DNA from: JAKFWF01 sp963732635
GTDB taxonomy: Bacteria; Pseudomonadota; Alphaproteobacteria; Rhizobiales; Hyphomicrobiaceae
Length of the DNA: 64,000 nt
Direction: 5' to 3'
Assembly (NCBI GenBank): GCA_963732635.1
Contig: CAVTAL010000003.1
Coordinates: 124,001 to 188,000 of the forward strand
Shown here: positions 45,481-54,882 of the stretch, in pieces
Position numbering within the stretch: position 1 is the stretch's first letter
Layout of the letters: every line of letters begins with the position of its first letter
Notes under the pieces: generated by a model
Databases searched by the model: none
The model's input: only the letters and a program-made list of their open reading frames with translations
Told to the model about the DNA's origin: nothing
Made by a program: the position numbers and the translations under genes

Positions 45481-46323
45481 ATGGCCATGAAAACCGTCCT
45501 CGTCCCGTTTCCAATCAGTGGCGCGGTGCAACCCGTGCTGGAGACCGCACATGCATTCGCGTCGCGTTTTGACGCATACATGGAAGGCGTCATCCTCGAA
45601 ATCTTCGCTTCCGACTTCATGGCCGTCGACGGTTTCGGCGGCGGCTGGTTGCCACCATCGACCAAACCTGCCGAGGATGTCACCCGCGATTGCCGGGAGG
45701 CGTTCGTGGATTTCATGAAGACGAAGGGCGTGCCGGCCGTCACCGGCAGCACGGGGCACTTGTCGTATCGCTGGTGCGACGACAAGACCTTGTTCCAAGG
45801 CTCGATCGCGGAATACAGCCGGATCTTCGATTTGGTCGTGTTCGCCGCGCCCGCTGGAAATGTACCGCCGATGCAGCAGGTGGCACTAGAGACGACCCTG
45901 TTTGAGAGCGGTCGGCCCATTCTGGTCGCGCCTTTGAACGCGCCTGCCCGCGTCGGCGAGCAAGTGATGGTCGCATGGAATGGGAGCACCGAGTCGGCGC
46001 TGACCACGGCCCTGGCGATGCCAGTCCTGCAGCAAGCCAAGCGCGTCATCGTGCTGACGGTGCAGGGTGGCACAGTGCCGGGACCGACCGGGCTCGATCT
46101 CACCCGGCATCTGATTGCCAACGGGATCGCCGCCGAGGAGCGAACGGTCGAGCCGGGCAAAATGAGCACTGGCGAGAAGATCCTGGCCGAAGCGGTTGGG
46201 CTCAGTTGCGACCTGATTATCAAAGGCGCCTATACCCAGAGCCGTCTGCGCCAATTGATCTTTGGCGGCGCGACCCGGCATATTCTCAGCCACTCGCCCG
46301 TGCCGGTGTTCATGGCCCATTGA
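45481..46323 (+). CDS. Universal stress protein (UspA family)
   Basis: A 280-residue cytoplasmic protein with an N-terminal alpha/beta unit (MKTVLVPFPISGAVQPVLET) and a C-terminal UspA domain. The ATP-binding-type loop is GAYTQSRLRQLIFGGATRHI, matching G-2x-G-9x-G in spirit, followed by SPVPVFMAH. Length suits a tandem-domain Usp whose first domain is diverged. The ATG at 45481 follows GGAG. It stands alone between divergent TIGR02302 and the enoyl-CoA hydratase. Confidence 0.85.
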   Translation: MAMKTVLVPFPISGAVQPVLETAHAFASRFDAYMEGVILEIFASDFMAVDGFGGGWLPPSTKPAEDVTRDCREAFVDFMKTKGVPAVTGSTGHLSYRWCDDKTLFQGSIAEYSRIFDLVVFAAPAGNVPPMQQVALETTLFESGRPILVAPLNAPARVGEQVMVAWNGSTESALTTALAMPVLQQAKRVIVLTVQGGTVPGPTGLDLTRHLIANGIAAEERTVEPGKMSTGEKILAEAVGLSCDLIIKGAYTQSRLRQLIFGGATRHILSHSPVPVFMAH

Positions 46324-46534
46324 GGACGACGGCAGTCGTGGCGGTGCGGGTACGCAATTGCCGAACGGTGTTGTCGGAAACAATCGCGCCGATTCTACAG
46401 CCGATGGCGGCAAACTCCTGCCGCCTGCTTGGTTGTCCGGAGGGTGCAACCCCACCCACCTGACATTGCACTACCGTTTGCGCGGCCTGCCACGCTAGGT
46501 TGAGGCAACCAAGAGCAATACAGGAAAAACGCAA

Positions 46535-47326
46535 ATGACCGACGCCGCGGCGAGCCACATCCTCTACGAAATCAGAGACGGCATCGGCATTGTGACGCTC
46601 AATCGACCGGCGCAACGTAACGCGCTGACGTTCGAGATGTACGCTCGTCTCGCCGAGATCTGCCGCACCATTCCCGACGACGGCTCGGTGCGGGCGCTGA
46701 TTATCACTGGCGCCGGCGACAAGGCGTTCGCGGCCGGCACTGACATCTCGCTGTTTCGCGATTTCACGTCGCCCGAGCAAGGCATCGCCTACGAGGCGAA
46801 GGCTGACGCGCACTTCACGGCGATCGAGGCCTGCCCGGTGCCGACTATCGCTGCGATGGCGGGAGCTTGTACGGGAGGCGGTGCCGGCATCGCGGTGTGC
46901 TGCGACCTGCGCCTCGCCTCGGCCGACCTAAAGTACGGCTTCCCGATCGCGCGCACGCTCGGCAACTGCCTGTCGGCGGCGACATTGGCGCGTCTGGTCG
47001 CCGCGATCGGAGAGCCGCGCGTGGTCGAACTGCTGTTCACCGCTCGCCTGATGCTGGCCGACGAAGCGGTGCGCATCGGTCTCGTGTCCGAAGTGCTGCC
47101 TGATCACGCCAGCCTGATGGCGCGTGCTCACGCGCTGGCACAGACTTTGAAGGGGCACGCGCCACTGACGATGTCGGTAACGAAGCAACTGCTGCGTCGG
47201 ATGCGGCAGGCGGCTGCGAAAGTCGATGACGCCGACCTCGTCGCCAAGGTCTATACCAGTGCCGATTTTCGCGAGGGATTGACGAGCTTCCTCGCCAAGA
47301 GGCCGGCCCAATGGACCGGTCGTTGA
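46535..47326 (+). CDS. Enoyl-CoA hydratase/isomerase family protein
   Basis: The 263-residue crotonase-fold enzyme hydrates or isomerises acyl-CoA. It shows IGIVTLNRPAQRNALTFEM, the oxyanion-hole region FAAGTDISLF and AMAGACTGGGAGIAVCCDLR. The usual catalytic glutamate positions are not both obvious, so the exact reaction is open. It lies 30 bp before a 3-hydroxyisobutyrate dehydrogenase, hinting at valine or related branched-chain acyl-CoA degradation. SD is AGGA before the ATG. Confidence 0.88.
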   Translation: MTDAAASHILYEIRDGIGIVTLNRPAQRNALTFEMYARLAEICRTIPDDGSVRALIITGAGDKAFAAGTDISLFRDFTSPEQGIAYEAKADAHFTAIEACPVPTIAAMAGACTGGGAGIAVCCDLRLASADLKYGFPIARTLGNCLSAATLARLVAAIGEPRVVELLFTARLMLADEAVRIGLVSEVLPDHASLMARAHALAQTLKGHAPLTMSVTKQLLRRMRQAAAKVDDADLVAKVYTSADFREGLTSFLAKRPAQWTGR

Positions 47327-47356
47327 GGCACTCAAGAGCACGCCAGGGAGGATTAC

Positions 47357-48238
47357 ATGACGACCATCGGATTCATCGGGCTCGGCAACATGGGCGGGCC
47401 GATGGCCGGCAACCTCGTGAAGAACGGCCACACTGTCAAAGGCTTCGACCTTGTGTCGGCCAATCTTGAGGCGGCTGCCACGCGCGGCGTCGCAATCGCG
47501 AAGTCGGCGGCGGATGCGGTGGCTGATGTCGACGTTGTCGTCACCATGCTGCCGGCCGGCAAACACGTGATCTCGGTCTATGGCGACGTCTTGAAGGCCG
47601 CGAGGCCCGGCACTCTCTTCATCGATAGTTCGACCATCGACGTCGCGTCGGCACGCTCCGCGCACACGCTCGCAGCCGAGCACAAGATGCTCGCGCTCGA
47701 TGCGCCGGTGTCGGGCGGTGTCGGCGGCGCGGAGGCTGCCACGCTCACGTTCATGGCTGGTGGTGCCGATGATGCCTTCGCCAAGGCGAAGCCGATCATC
47801 GAGGCGATGGCCAAGCGCGTCGTCCACTGCGGCGGCGCTGGAGCAGGCCAAGCGGCGAAGATCTGCAACAACATGATCCTTGGTATCTCCATGATAGCGG
47901 TATCGGAAGCGTTCGTTCTGGCCGAGAAACTCGGCCTCGACAAACAGGCACTGTTCGATGTCGCCTCGACCTCGTCAGGTCAGTGCTGGGCGATGACGTC
48001 CTATTGCCCGGTGCCCGGCCCTGTCCCGGCCTCGCCCGCCAACAATGGCTACAAGCCCGGTTTTGCCTCGGCTTTGATGTTGAAGGACCTGATGCTGGCG
48101 CAGGAAGCGGCCCAAGGCGCCGGTGCGTCGACCCCGCTCGGCGCGGCGGCGGCGCAACTTTACCGCATGCATAATTCCTCAGGCGAAGGTGGCGCCGACT
48201 TCTCCGGCATCATCAATATGCTGCGTGGCAAAGCGTAA
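47357..48238 (+). CDS. mmsB: 3-hydroxyisobutyrate dehydrogenase
   Basis: Oxidises 3-hydroxyisobutyrate to methylmalonate semialdehyde in valine catabolism. The 293-residue protein starts MTTIGFIGLGNMGGPMAGNL (NAD loop and beta-hydroxyacid signature). It carries DAPVSGGVGGAEAATLTFM, and the catalytic lysine in GAGQAAKICNNMILG. The ATG follows GGGAGG. The preceding hydratase and the nearby acyl-CoA dehydrogenase support a branched-chain degradation cluster, although other beta-hydroxyacids are possible substrates. Confidence 0.9.
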   Translation: MTTIGFIGLGNMGGPMAGNLVKNGHTVKGFDLVSANLEAAATRGVAIAKSAADAVADVDVVVTMLPAGKHVISVYGDVLKAARPGTLFIDSSTIDVASARSAHTLAAEHKMLALDAPVSGGVGGAEAATLTFMAGGADDAFAKAKPIIEAMAKRVVHCGGAGAGQAAKICNNMILGISMIAVSEAFVLAEKLGLDKQALFDVASTSSGQCWAMTSYCPVPGPVPASPANNGYKPGFASALMLKDLMLAQEAAQGAGASTPLGAAAAQLYRMHNSSGEGGADFSGIINMLRGKA

Positions 48239-48574
48239 GAGGCAGGAAGACCGCAACCGGCAGGGGAATGATGATCCGCAGCTGAAATTGCCAAGCGTGC
48301 TCGTGATCAGGTCAGCTATCTGATCACTTCGCACATATGCCACTTTCGAGGTGAACCGCTTCGCATTGCCGCCACTTTTGCGCGGTCTCTGGTTGTCGAC
48401 TGTTGTTGAATGATTCGTAGTTTCAAGTCGGGCCGGGATCTAGCCGCAGGTGGGCGGTAGGTTGCGCGTAAAGGCCAATTGTCCCGGCGCGGGTGGGACA
48501 TCGCAATTGTGCTGCGTGCGCGAGAGCGCTCTGTCGTTCTCTCCTTCCAACCATGCGCCAAGAGGTATCCCGCC
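48239..48574. other. Intergenic stretch with two inverted repeats
   Basis: No gene is seen in these 336 bases. A perfect 8-base inverted repeat GTGATCAG/CTGATCAC (48303-48310 and 48320-48327) lies 65 bp after mmsB and could be a regulator site or weak terminator. A second, TGTCCC/GGGACA at 48480-48485 and 48495-48500, lies before the small gene at 48575. Confidence 0.5.
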
Positions 48575-48814
48575 ATGGACCCCATCATCATCGTCATGAT
48601 CACTTTGCTGGCCTTGCCGAACGGCGACAACGGCGTGCACGTAAAGCCGTTCGACAACGTCGCGGCCTGCGTCGAGGCAGCCGACATCGAGGCAACCGAT
48701 CCGTTTGTCGCCCACGTTGAATGCTCCGAACTGATCGACGGCAATCTCACTCTCAATTTCAAGCAGAACGGCTCCAGACCCTCGGCGCAGAATCAGCCGA
48801 AGGCCGCGGGGTAA
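48575..48814 (+). CDS. Small protein of unknown function
   Basis: A 79-residue protein with a hydrophobic start (MDPIIIVMITLLALPNGD) and a soluble, acidic middle with two cysteines (AACVEAA and VECSEL) that could be bonded after export. The ATG follows AGAGG at good spacing. The short hydrophobic stretch could be a signal peptide or anchor. No family is recognised; it lies between mmsB and the acyl-CoA dehydrogenase on the same strand. Confidence 0.6.
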   Translation: MDPIIIVMITLLALPNGDNGVHVKPFDNVAACVEAADIEATDPFVAHVECSELIDGNLTLNFKQNGSRPSAQNQPKAAG

Positions 48815-48931
48815 GGTGCGTTTCGCCGATCGGCATACCTTCCATGCCGCTACCTCGCGTCACGCTTGCCAGGACGCGCGCATGCGTTAGCCTCGGTGCT
48901 TGATTTCAACGCACCGAGGAAGCGCGCGCCC

Positions 48932-50110
48932 ATGGACTTTTCGATCCCGAAGGATCTGCTGGCCCTCAAAGAGGACATCGACGCGTTCGTCCGCCGCGAT
49001 GTGATCCCGTTCGAGAGCGATCCGCGATGGGGGGCGCACGGCCCGTCTGACGAGATGCGACGTGATCTCAACGCCAAGGCGAAAGCTGTCGGCCTGCTAG
49101 GCGTACATGTGTCGAAGGAGTTCGGTGGGCGTGGACTGAACCACTTCGGCAAGGCGATCGCACTCGAAGCCGCCGGCTATTCGATGCTGGGGCCGGTTGC
49201 GCTGCACTGCCACGCACCCGACGAAGGCAACATCCACCTGATGGACGCGGTCGGTACGGCGGCCCAGAAGGAGAAGTATCTCAGGCCGCTCGCTACCGGC
49301 GTCACCCGCTCATGTTTTGCCATGACCGAACCGCATCCGGGCGCCGGCGCCGATCCGGCGCTGCTGATGACGCGTGCGACGCCCGACGGCAATGGCTTCG
49401 TCATAACAGGGCGAAAGTGGCTGATCACCGGCGGTGACGGTGCGGCGTTCGCAATCATCATGGCGCGGACTGGCGAAGGCCCGCATGACGCGACCATGTT
49501 TCTGACACCGCTGCCGAACCCTGCATTCAAGATCACGCGCACACTCGATACGCTGGATTCATCGTTCATGGGTGGCCATGCGGTGATCGACATCGAGAAC
49601 CTGCGCGTGTCGGGTGATGACATCCTCGGCGAGGTCGGCCAGGGCTACAAGTATGCCCAAGTGCGGTTGGCACCGGCGCGGCTCACGCATTGCATGCGAT
49701 GGCTGGGTTCAGCGCAACGCGCTCATGATATCGCGACCGAATACGCGCGCAAACGCATGTCATTTGGCAAGCCACTCGGCGAGCACGAGGGCGTGTCGTT
49801 CATGCTAGCCGACAACGTGATGGACATGCACACATCGCGGCTCGCAATCTGGCAGTGCGCCTGGGTGCTTGATCAGGGGCAACGTGGCGGCACCGAAAGC
49901 TCGATGGCCAAGGTAATCTGTTCGGAAGCGATCTGGCGGGTGGTCGACCGCTCGATGCAGATTCTCGGCGGCTTGGGGCTGACGCGGGATACCGTGGTTG
50001 AGCGGATCTTCCGCGACGTCCGCGCCTTTCGCATTTACGATGGCCCGTCTGAAGTGCACCGCTTCGCGCTCGGCCGCCGGATCGTGAAGGGCAGTTCGAA
50101 GAAGACGTAA
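48932..50110 (+). CDS. Acyl-CoA dehydrogenase, ACAD10/11-like
   Basis: The 392-residue flavoprotein oxidises acyl-CoA to enoyl-CoA. FAD- and substrate-binding blocks are visible: CFAMTEPHPGAGADPALL, FVITGRKWLITGGDGA, and a C-terminal QILGGLGLTRDTVVERIFRD. The segment that holds the catalytic glutamate in MCAD-like enzymes reads IYDGPSEVHR here, an Asp in the usual YEG position, which is typical of the ACAD10/11 branch. GAGGA precedes the ATG. It fits the neighbouring hydratase and dehydrogenase as an acyl-CoA catabolism set. Confidence 0.9.
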   Translation: MDFSIPKDLLALKEDIDAFVRRDVIPFESDPRWGAHGPSDEMRRDLNAKAKAVGLLGVHVSKEFGGRGLNHFGKAIALEAAGYSMLGPVALHCHAPDEGNIHLMDAVGTAAQKEKYLRPLATGVTRSCFAMTEPHPGAGADPALLMTRATPDGNGFVITGRKWLITGGDGAAFAIIMARTGEGPHDATMFLTPLPNPAFKITRTLDTLDSSFMGGHAVIDIENLRVSGDDILGEVGQGYKYAQVRLAPARLTHCMRWLGSAQRAHDIATEYARKRMSFGKPLGEHEGVSFMLADNVMDMHTSRLAIWQCAWVLDQGQRGGTESSMAKVICSEAIWRVVDRSMQILGGLGLTRDTVVERIFRDVRAFRIYDGPSEVHRFALGRRIVKGSSKKT

Positions 50111-50276
50111 GTTGTTCGGGGCCCGCCATCCCACAAATGTCAACTCTGGGCATGTCCACTGGTCGCATCGTGCCACGACTTGATATTGGCTTTGTGGCAC
50201 CATGGGCCTCCCGCAATGAATGCCGGGATGAAAGCGGTGGGTAGGCGCAACCCTCGGCCAAACCAAGGAGTTCATC

Positions 50277-51110
50277 ATGCGCTACGTCACGCTTGCGAAT
50301 GGTGTGCAGGTGCCGGCCCTGGGGCTTGGCACTTGGCATATGGGCGACAGCAGCCGCACCCGCTCAGCCGAGGTTAAGGCGCTTCAACGCGGCCTCGATC
50401 TCGGGCTAACGCTGATCGATACGGCAGAAATGTACGCCGAGGGCGGTGCCGAGGAAGTCGTGGGCGAGGCCATCGTCGGTCGGCGCGATCGGGTCTATCT
50501 CGTCAGCAAGGTCTATCCGCACAACGCATCCCGCGCCGGCGTAGTGGCCGCCTGCGCGCGCAGCCTCAAGCGGATGAAGGTCGAGCACATCGATCTCTAT
50601 CTGCTGCATTGGCGCGGGCAGTTCCCACTTACCGAAACTGTCGAGGCCTTCGAGCGGCTGAAGTCCGCAGGCAAGATCGGCGCCTGGGGTGTCTCCAATT
50701 TCGATAGCGACGACATTGAGGAATTGGCCGAGGTGGCCGAGCCCCAAGCTTGCCTCACCGATCAAGTGCTCTATCATCTGGGTAGTCGCGGCATCGAGTT
50801 CGATCTGATTCCGGCGTGCCGCCGCGACGGCATCTCGATCATGGCCTATTCGCCGTTGGGACAGGGCACGGTGCTGGACGATCCGGCGCTGGTCGCGATC
50901 GCCAAGGCGCGCGGGCTGGCAACCGCGACGATCGCGCTCGCGTGGGTGCTGCGGCATCCCAACGTGATCGCGATCCCGAAGTCGTCGAGCATTGCTCACG
51001 TCGAAGCAAACGCCGCGGCTCAGGATCTTGTGCTGACAGCGGATGAATTGGCCGCTCTGGACAAAGCTTTCCCACCGCCGAAGCGGAAGGTGCCGTTGGG
51101 AATGTTGTGA
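50277..51110 (+). CDS. Aldo/keto reductase
   Basis: A 277-residue NADPH-dependent oxidoreductase of the TIM-barrel AKR family. The catalytic tetrad is in place: Asp and Tyr in LIDTAEMYAEG, Lys in LVSKVYP, and His in LYLLHWRGQ. The end has IPKSSSIAHVEANAAA, the cofactor-binding signature. The start is firm: AAGGAG lies seven bases upstream. Substrate unknown; the family reduces aldehydes such as methylglyoxal or 2,5-diketogluconate. It converges on the LysE gene. Confidence 0.92.
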   Translation: MRYVTLANGVQVPALGLGTWHMGDSSRTRSAEVKALQRGLDLGLTLIDTAEMYAEGGAEEVVGEAIVGRRDRVYLVSKVYPHNASRAGVVAACARSLKRMKVEHIDLYLLHWRGQFPLTETVEAFERLKSAGKIGAWGVSNFDSDDIEELAEVAEPQACLTDQVLYHLGSRGIEFDLIPACRRDGISIMAYSPLGQGTVLDDPALVAIAKARGLATATIALAWVLRHPNVIAIPKSSSIAHVEANAAAQDLVLTADELAALDKAFPPPKRKVPLGML

Positions 51111-51122
51111 GTCACGCTGCGC

Positions 51123-51725
51123 TTACAACAATATCATTGTTACTGATGCCGCCAACGCAAGCCCCATCGTGATGTTGAGGATGCGGGCCTTGCGGTCGTC
51201 GCGCATGAGTTTCTGCATCGATGCGCCGAGCGCGAGCCATACGAGACCACTCGGAAACGCCGCCACGAAAAACAATATCCCGAAAGTTGCTGCTGGTGCG
51301 AAAGGGTTAGGTGCGGCGGCATGTAGGAACGTCCCGGCGGCGCTGACGGCGACGAGCCAACCTTTGGGATTGATCCATTGGAACATTGCAGCCTCGAGGA
51401 AGCCGACCCGCTTTGCGGGATTGTCGTCGGTGTTCGCCGATTTGCCGGCAGTCGCGATCTTCCAGGCGAGCCACAGCAGAAAGGCCGCACCGCACCAGTT
51501 CAGCGCCATGAGGATCATCGGCTGGCCAGTGATAATCTGGCCGAGGCCGAGTGCACTCGCAAACAACAATGATCCCATGCCAATGGCGGCACCGAACGCG
51601 CAAGGCAACCCGCGCCAGAACCCGACAGCAGAGCCCGCCGCCGCGATCATAACATTGCTCGGGCCGGGCGAAACGGCGGCTACTAGGGCAAAAATCAGAA
51701 ATGCGAGGGCTTGATCGAGTGTCAT
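51123..51725 (-). CDS. LysE/RhtB family amino acid exporter
   Basis: A 200-residue inner-membrane exporter with five to six helices. The family signature AAVSPGPSNVMIAAAGSAVG lies at the N-terminus (residues 16-35) and GAAFLLWLAWKI in the middle. Such proteins export lysine, homoserine, threonine or other amino acids. The ATG at 51725 gives the standard length. It converges on the aldo/keto reductase gene with a 12-bp gap. Confidence 0.92.
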   Translation of the reverse strand: MTLDQALAFLIFALVAAVSPGPSNVMIAAAGSAVGFWRGLPCAFGAAIGMGSLLFASALGLGQIITGQPMILMALNWCGAAFLLWLAWKIATAGKSANTDDNPAKRVGFLEAAMFQWINPKGWLVAVSAAGTFLHAAAPNPFAPAATFGILFFVAAFPSGLVWLALGASMQKLMRDDRKARILNITMGLALAASVTMILL

Positions 51726-51835
51726 CGGCCGCGAAACCGCATGCTGGCTTCATCAGGCCTGCAGGCTAACAGCACATCGCAGAACTGCAAAATTTCTGGC
51801 GGCCGACGCAACTCGCAGTGCTGTCCGAACTGAAA

Positions 51836-52954
51836 TTACTTTATCGCGCACATCTCATTCGCCTTCGCCGTCGCCGCATCACTGCTGTCGAATGAGCCAA
51901 TCAAATTGCCGCCGGGGGCGCGGGCCTGGATGAAGCTATCGGCCATCGAGCGCTCAAAGCCATCGAGCACTTGCAATGTCGTGTAATGCACTTCGTTGCC
52001 CGATTGCGACTTGATCAGCAATGTGCGATGCGCGCCGCCCTTGCCGACGAAACTCGCCGACTGGACCTTGCAGGTAAGTGGCGGCGGAGGAAGCGCGCGG
52101 GGCACTGCGGGCACGACGACAGTGGCGGCAGGGATTGCAACTGATGCAAGCGATGCGGTGGTGATGGTCGGTCGTGGCTCAGTCGAAGCAACGCCCGAGC
52201 GCTGGCGCATAGCCACTTGTATCGGTGGCTTTATGAGCAAAGGCTGCTTGACGAGCTTGGGTTCTGGCTCCTCCGGAATCGGACTTTGGCCGTTGCAATG
52301 GACCTCGCGGAAGCGCTCGGCGACGCCTTCGATCGTGCGCCAATAGCGGCGGTCGACGGCCCAGCGGCCGGCGAGGTCGGCGAACGTTACGGTGCGCTTC
52401 AATCGCGCCGAGATGGCAATTATATCGTCCTGGGCCTTTTGCGTGCGCGGTGCGACGGGCTTGTCCATGCGCTCGCCGGAGTAGGCGACGAGATGCTGCA
52501 CTTGTGCCAGCACTCCGGTCGACACGTCGGGGTAGCCGTCGCCGGGCACTCCGCCGCCGGTGGTGCCAATGCCAGCAAAGTTATTCTGCTTGGGCCTGAC
52601 GTCGCCCGAGCGGCCGCTGCCGGTGTGGAACTTGAGATGATTAGTCTCGACGATCATCTGGAAGAATGCGTAATCCCAGCGAACACGCCAAGTCTCGCCA
52701 TGCTGCTTGTACCACTTGGCGATATCGTCGTAGCGGCGATCGAGGCTCTGGTTGCGCTCGCGAACATAGTGCATCAACCGTGCTGGAGTGACGCACGCGG
52801 GAACCTTGTTGTAGTCGCTGATACGGATGGCCGGCGACGCGGCAAACGATGCGCCGGCAGCGATGCCGAGAGAGCCGAGACCGAGGGTCGCGGCTGCTAG
52901 GTTGCGAAGGGCTTGTCGCGGAAGGCGCAAAGTCTCATTCCTTCGATCGACCAT
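51836..52954 (-). CDS. Secreted glucosaminidase-like protein (paralogue 1)
   Basis: A 372-residue exported protein. After a signal peptide (LGLGSLGIAAGASFA) comes a lysozyme-like domain with MHYVRERNQSLDRRYDDIAK, WDYAFFQMIVETNHLKF and RPKQNNFAGIGTTGGGVPGD, the pattern of the FlgJ/Bax-type glucosaminidase superfamily, in which a glutamate hydrolyses peptidoglycan. A Pro-rich linker joins it to a C-terminal SPOR-like segment (SFVGKGGAHRTLLIKSQSG). Its paralogue lies 22 bp upstream. The ATG at 52954 was chosen for the signal peptide; the frame is open to 53062. Confidence 0.8.
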   Translation of the reverse strand: MVDRRNETLRLPRQALRNLAAATLGLGSLGIAAGASFAASPAIRISDYNKVPACVTPARLMHYVRERNQSLDRRYDDIAKWYKQHGETWRVRWDYAFFQMIVETNHLKFHTGSGRSGDVRPKQNNFAGIGTTGGGVPGDGYPDVSTGVLAQVQHLVAYSGERMDKPVAPRTQKAQDDIIAISARLKRTVTFADLAGRWAVDRRYWRTIEGVAERFREVHCNGQSPIPEEPEPKLVKQPLLIKPPIQVAMRQRSGVASTEPRPTITTASLASVAIPAATVVVPAVPRALPPPPLTCKVQSASFVGKGGAHRTLLIKSQSGNEVHYTTLQVLDGFERSMADSFIQARAPGGNLIGSFDSSDAATAKANEMCAIK

Positions 52955-52976
52955 CGGGAAATAATGCTTGATGCGT

Positions 52977-54221
52977 TCAGCCTTCCGGGCAGAGGTCAAA
53001 GGCCTTGTCGAGTGCCTGGTTCTGACTGCCGAATTCGCCGAAGGTCTCGCCGCCCTTGGCATAGGCCTGGATGTAAGCTTCGGCCTCGCGCTTCTCGGCG
53101 CCCTCGTTGACGTCGAGCACGGTGTAGTTGGTGAAGCCTTCGCTCTTCGATTTGATGATGATGGCGCGCTGGCCGCCGTAGCTAGCCTGCCAGACCCGGC
53201 ATTTGCCGCTGGCGGTTGCGGATGGTGTCACTTTTGCCAGTGCACCCGCCGAGGCCGGCTGCACTGTGGCCGGCTTATCCGGGGCGGCCTTCTCGGGCAC
53301 ATCCGGCTTCGGCGCATTGAGGATTGTAATGCCCGGCATCATCGCGGCGGTGGTGACTGGTGCTTCTACGGCCGGGGCAGAAGTTGCCGGCATCGACTTG
53401 GCGATGTTGCCGGCACCGAGGCCAGTCCGCTTGCCGCTCGCTGCGTCAGTTCGTGCGGCGGCGATGGCGTTGCGAGCGAGGTCGGCGCCGGACACTTTCT
53501 CGGTTGCCTCTTCGGCCTTGACAATGATCGTAGCGGCAGTCGATTTGTCAGCCTTGGGTTCGACGGCGGCAACGAGATCTGGCGCCGGATCGGCCTTGTC
53601 GCAGTGCTCGGCGTGGAATTTCTTGGCGGCGGTCTCGATCGATTTGCCGTAGTCGTCGGCGCCGGGGGCCCATCGGCGGGCGACTTCCGCGAACGAGATT
53701 GGGCCCTTGATGTTTTTCTGCCAGGAGGTCAGGACGCCCCATTCCTGGACTTTGCGGGTGCGCTCGGCGACGGCATCCGGCACTTTTTCGCCGGCATAGA
53801 TCAACACATGCTGCAAATGCGCGGTGACGCCGGTCGTGACATCGGGGAAACGCTCACCGCGCTCGCCCTTGCCGGTGGCGCCGAGGCCGGCAAAATTGTT
53901 CTGCTCGGCGCGCACGTCGCCGGAGCGGCCTTCACGCCCGAATTGCAAGTTCGCGGTGTCGACCATCATCATGAAGAACGCGTAGTCCCAGCGGACCTGT
54001 AGCTGGTTGCCGACCTGCATGTAGTCGGTCGCGATGCTGCTGAAGCGGCTGTCTAGCTTGGGATTGCGCTCTTTGAGGTAGGCCATCAGGCGGCCCGGCG
54101 TGGCGCAGGCAGGAACCTGGTTCTGAGCACCGGCCTTGACGGCGGGCATGCCCGCTGCCTGGGCCGCTGAAACGGAAAACGCATAGGCCAGGAGCGCAGC
54201 GGCTCCAAATCGCATCATCAT
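52977..54221 (-). CDS. Secreted glucosaminidase-like protein (paralogue 2)
   Basis: A 414-residue homologue of the downstream gene with the same architecture: signal peptide (ALLAYAFSVSAAQAAG), a lysozyme-like domain (WDYAFFMMMVDTANLQFGRE, RAEQNNFAGLGATGKGE), a long Ala/Pro-rich linker, and the SPOR-like end GGQRAIIIKSKSEGFTNYTV. The glutamate of paralogue 1 in IVETNH is VDTANL here, so the catalytic residue may differ. I started at the first of three ATGs (54221); the open frame extends to 54416. The pair is co-directional, 22 bp apart, and clearly arose by tandem duplication. Confidence 0.8.
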   Translation of the reverse strand: MMMRFGAAALLAYAFSVSAAQAAGMPAVKAGAQNQVPACATPGRLMAYLKERNPKLDSRFSSIATDYMQVGNQLQVRWDYAFFMMMVDTANLQFGREGRSGDVRAEQNNFAGLGATGKGERGERFPDVTTGVTAHLQHVLIYAGEKVPDAVAERTRKVQEWGVLTSWQKNIKGPISFAEVARRWAPGADDYGKSIETAAKKFHAEHCDKADPAPDLVAAVEPKADKSTAATIIVKAEEATEKVSGADLARNAIAAARTDAASGKRTGLGAGNIAKSMPATSAPAVEAPVTTAAMMPGITILNAPKPDVPEKAAPDKPATVQPASAGALAKVTPSATASGKCRVWQASYGGQRAIIIKSKSEGFTNYTVLDVNEGAEKREAEAYIQAYAKGGETFGEFGSQNQALDKAFDLCPEG

Positions 54222-54431
54222 GAGGACACCCGGACTAACACAACTCGCAGGGAGACTAACGCACCTCGACATCAAGCCCATGCATACGGGCTTAACCTTA
54301 ACGATGCGTTGACACTCAATCCCTCGCCCCCGTTGGCGAGACGTACTGATGAGCGAGGTTTGGGGCGCGAGTGGGGGCGTGAAGGGGAAAGATTGTGGCG
54401 AAGTTGTAATGTTCAATTTTGCGACAACGTA

Positions 54432-54851
54432 TCAGCCGCGCGCGCGGCAACGCACGATTTCGATGCCGACTGCACGGCATGACGGCAGGATGTCGGGCTT
54501 TTCGAGGCGCACCATGACCTGTTCGACGCTGTCGTTGGTGAGGCACCCCTCGGCAATCCGCTCGGCCAGCGTTTCGAGCAAGTTGACGTGGCCGCTGCTA
54601 ACGATGCGTTTGATGATGCCGATGGCCTCTTCGTAGTTGTAGACGTCGCCGATGCGGTCCGAGTAGCCGTCGTAGTGGTCGCGAACCGCAAGCTCGATCG
54701 AAACAACGATGCGCTGCTCGTAGCGCTTCTCGTGCTCGTATATGCCGATCGAGCCGATCAACTCCAATCCGCGTAAGAAGACACGGCGCAGGCCGCGAAC
54801 AGGCGGCGTTGCCCAATCCTCAAAATCACTGTCGCGGTCAATCGCGTTCAA
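54432..54851 (-). CDS. folB: Dihydroneopterin aldolase
   Basis: FolB splits dihydroneopterin to hydroxymethyldihydropterin in folate synthesis and forms octamers. The 139-residue product has RVFLRGLELIGSIGIYEHEK, the conserved YNYEEAIGIIKRI segment, LLETLAERIAEGCL and the ending VEQVMVRLEKPDILPSC. The N-terminus begins with TTG at 54851; no ATG precedes the domain in frame, so the start is uncertain. It follows the reductase-like SDR gene by 31 bp on the same strand, suggesting a pterin operon. Confidence 0.9.
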   Translation of the reverse strand: MNAIDRDSDFEDWATPPVRGLRRVFLRGLELIGSIGIYEHEKRYEQRIVVSIELAVRDHYDGYSDRIGDVYNYEEAIGIIKRIVSSGHVNLLETLAERIAEGCLTNDSVEQVMVRLEKPDILPSCRAVGIEIVRCRARG

Positions 54852-54882
54852 GGCACATACTCGGCATTAGGCTTGTGATGCA

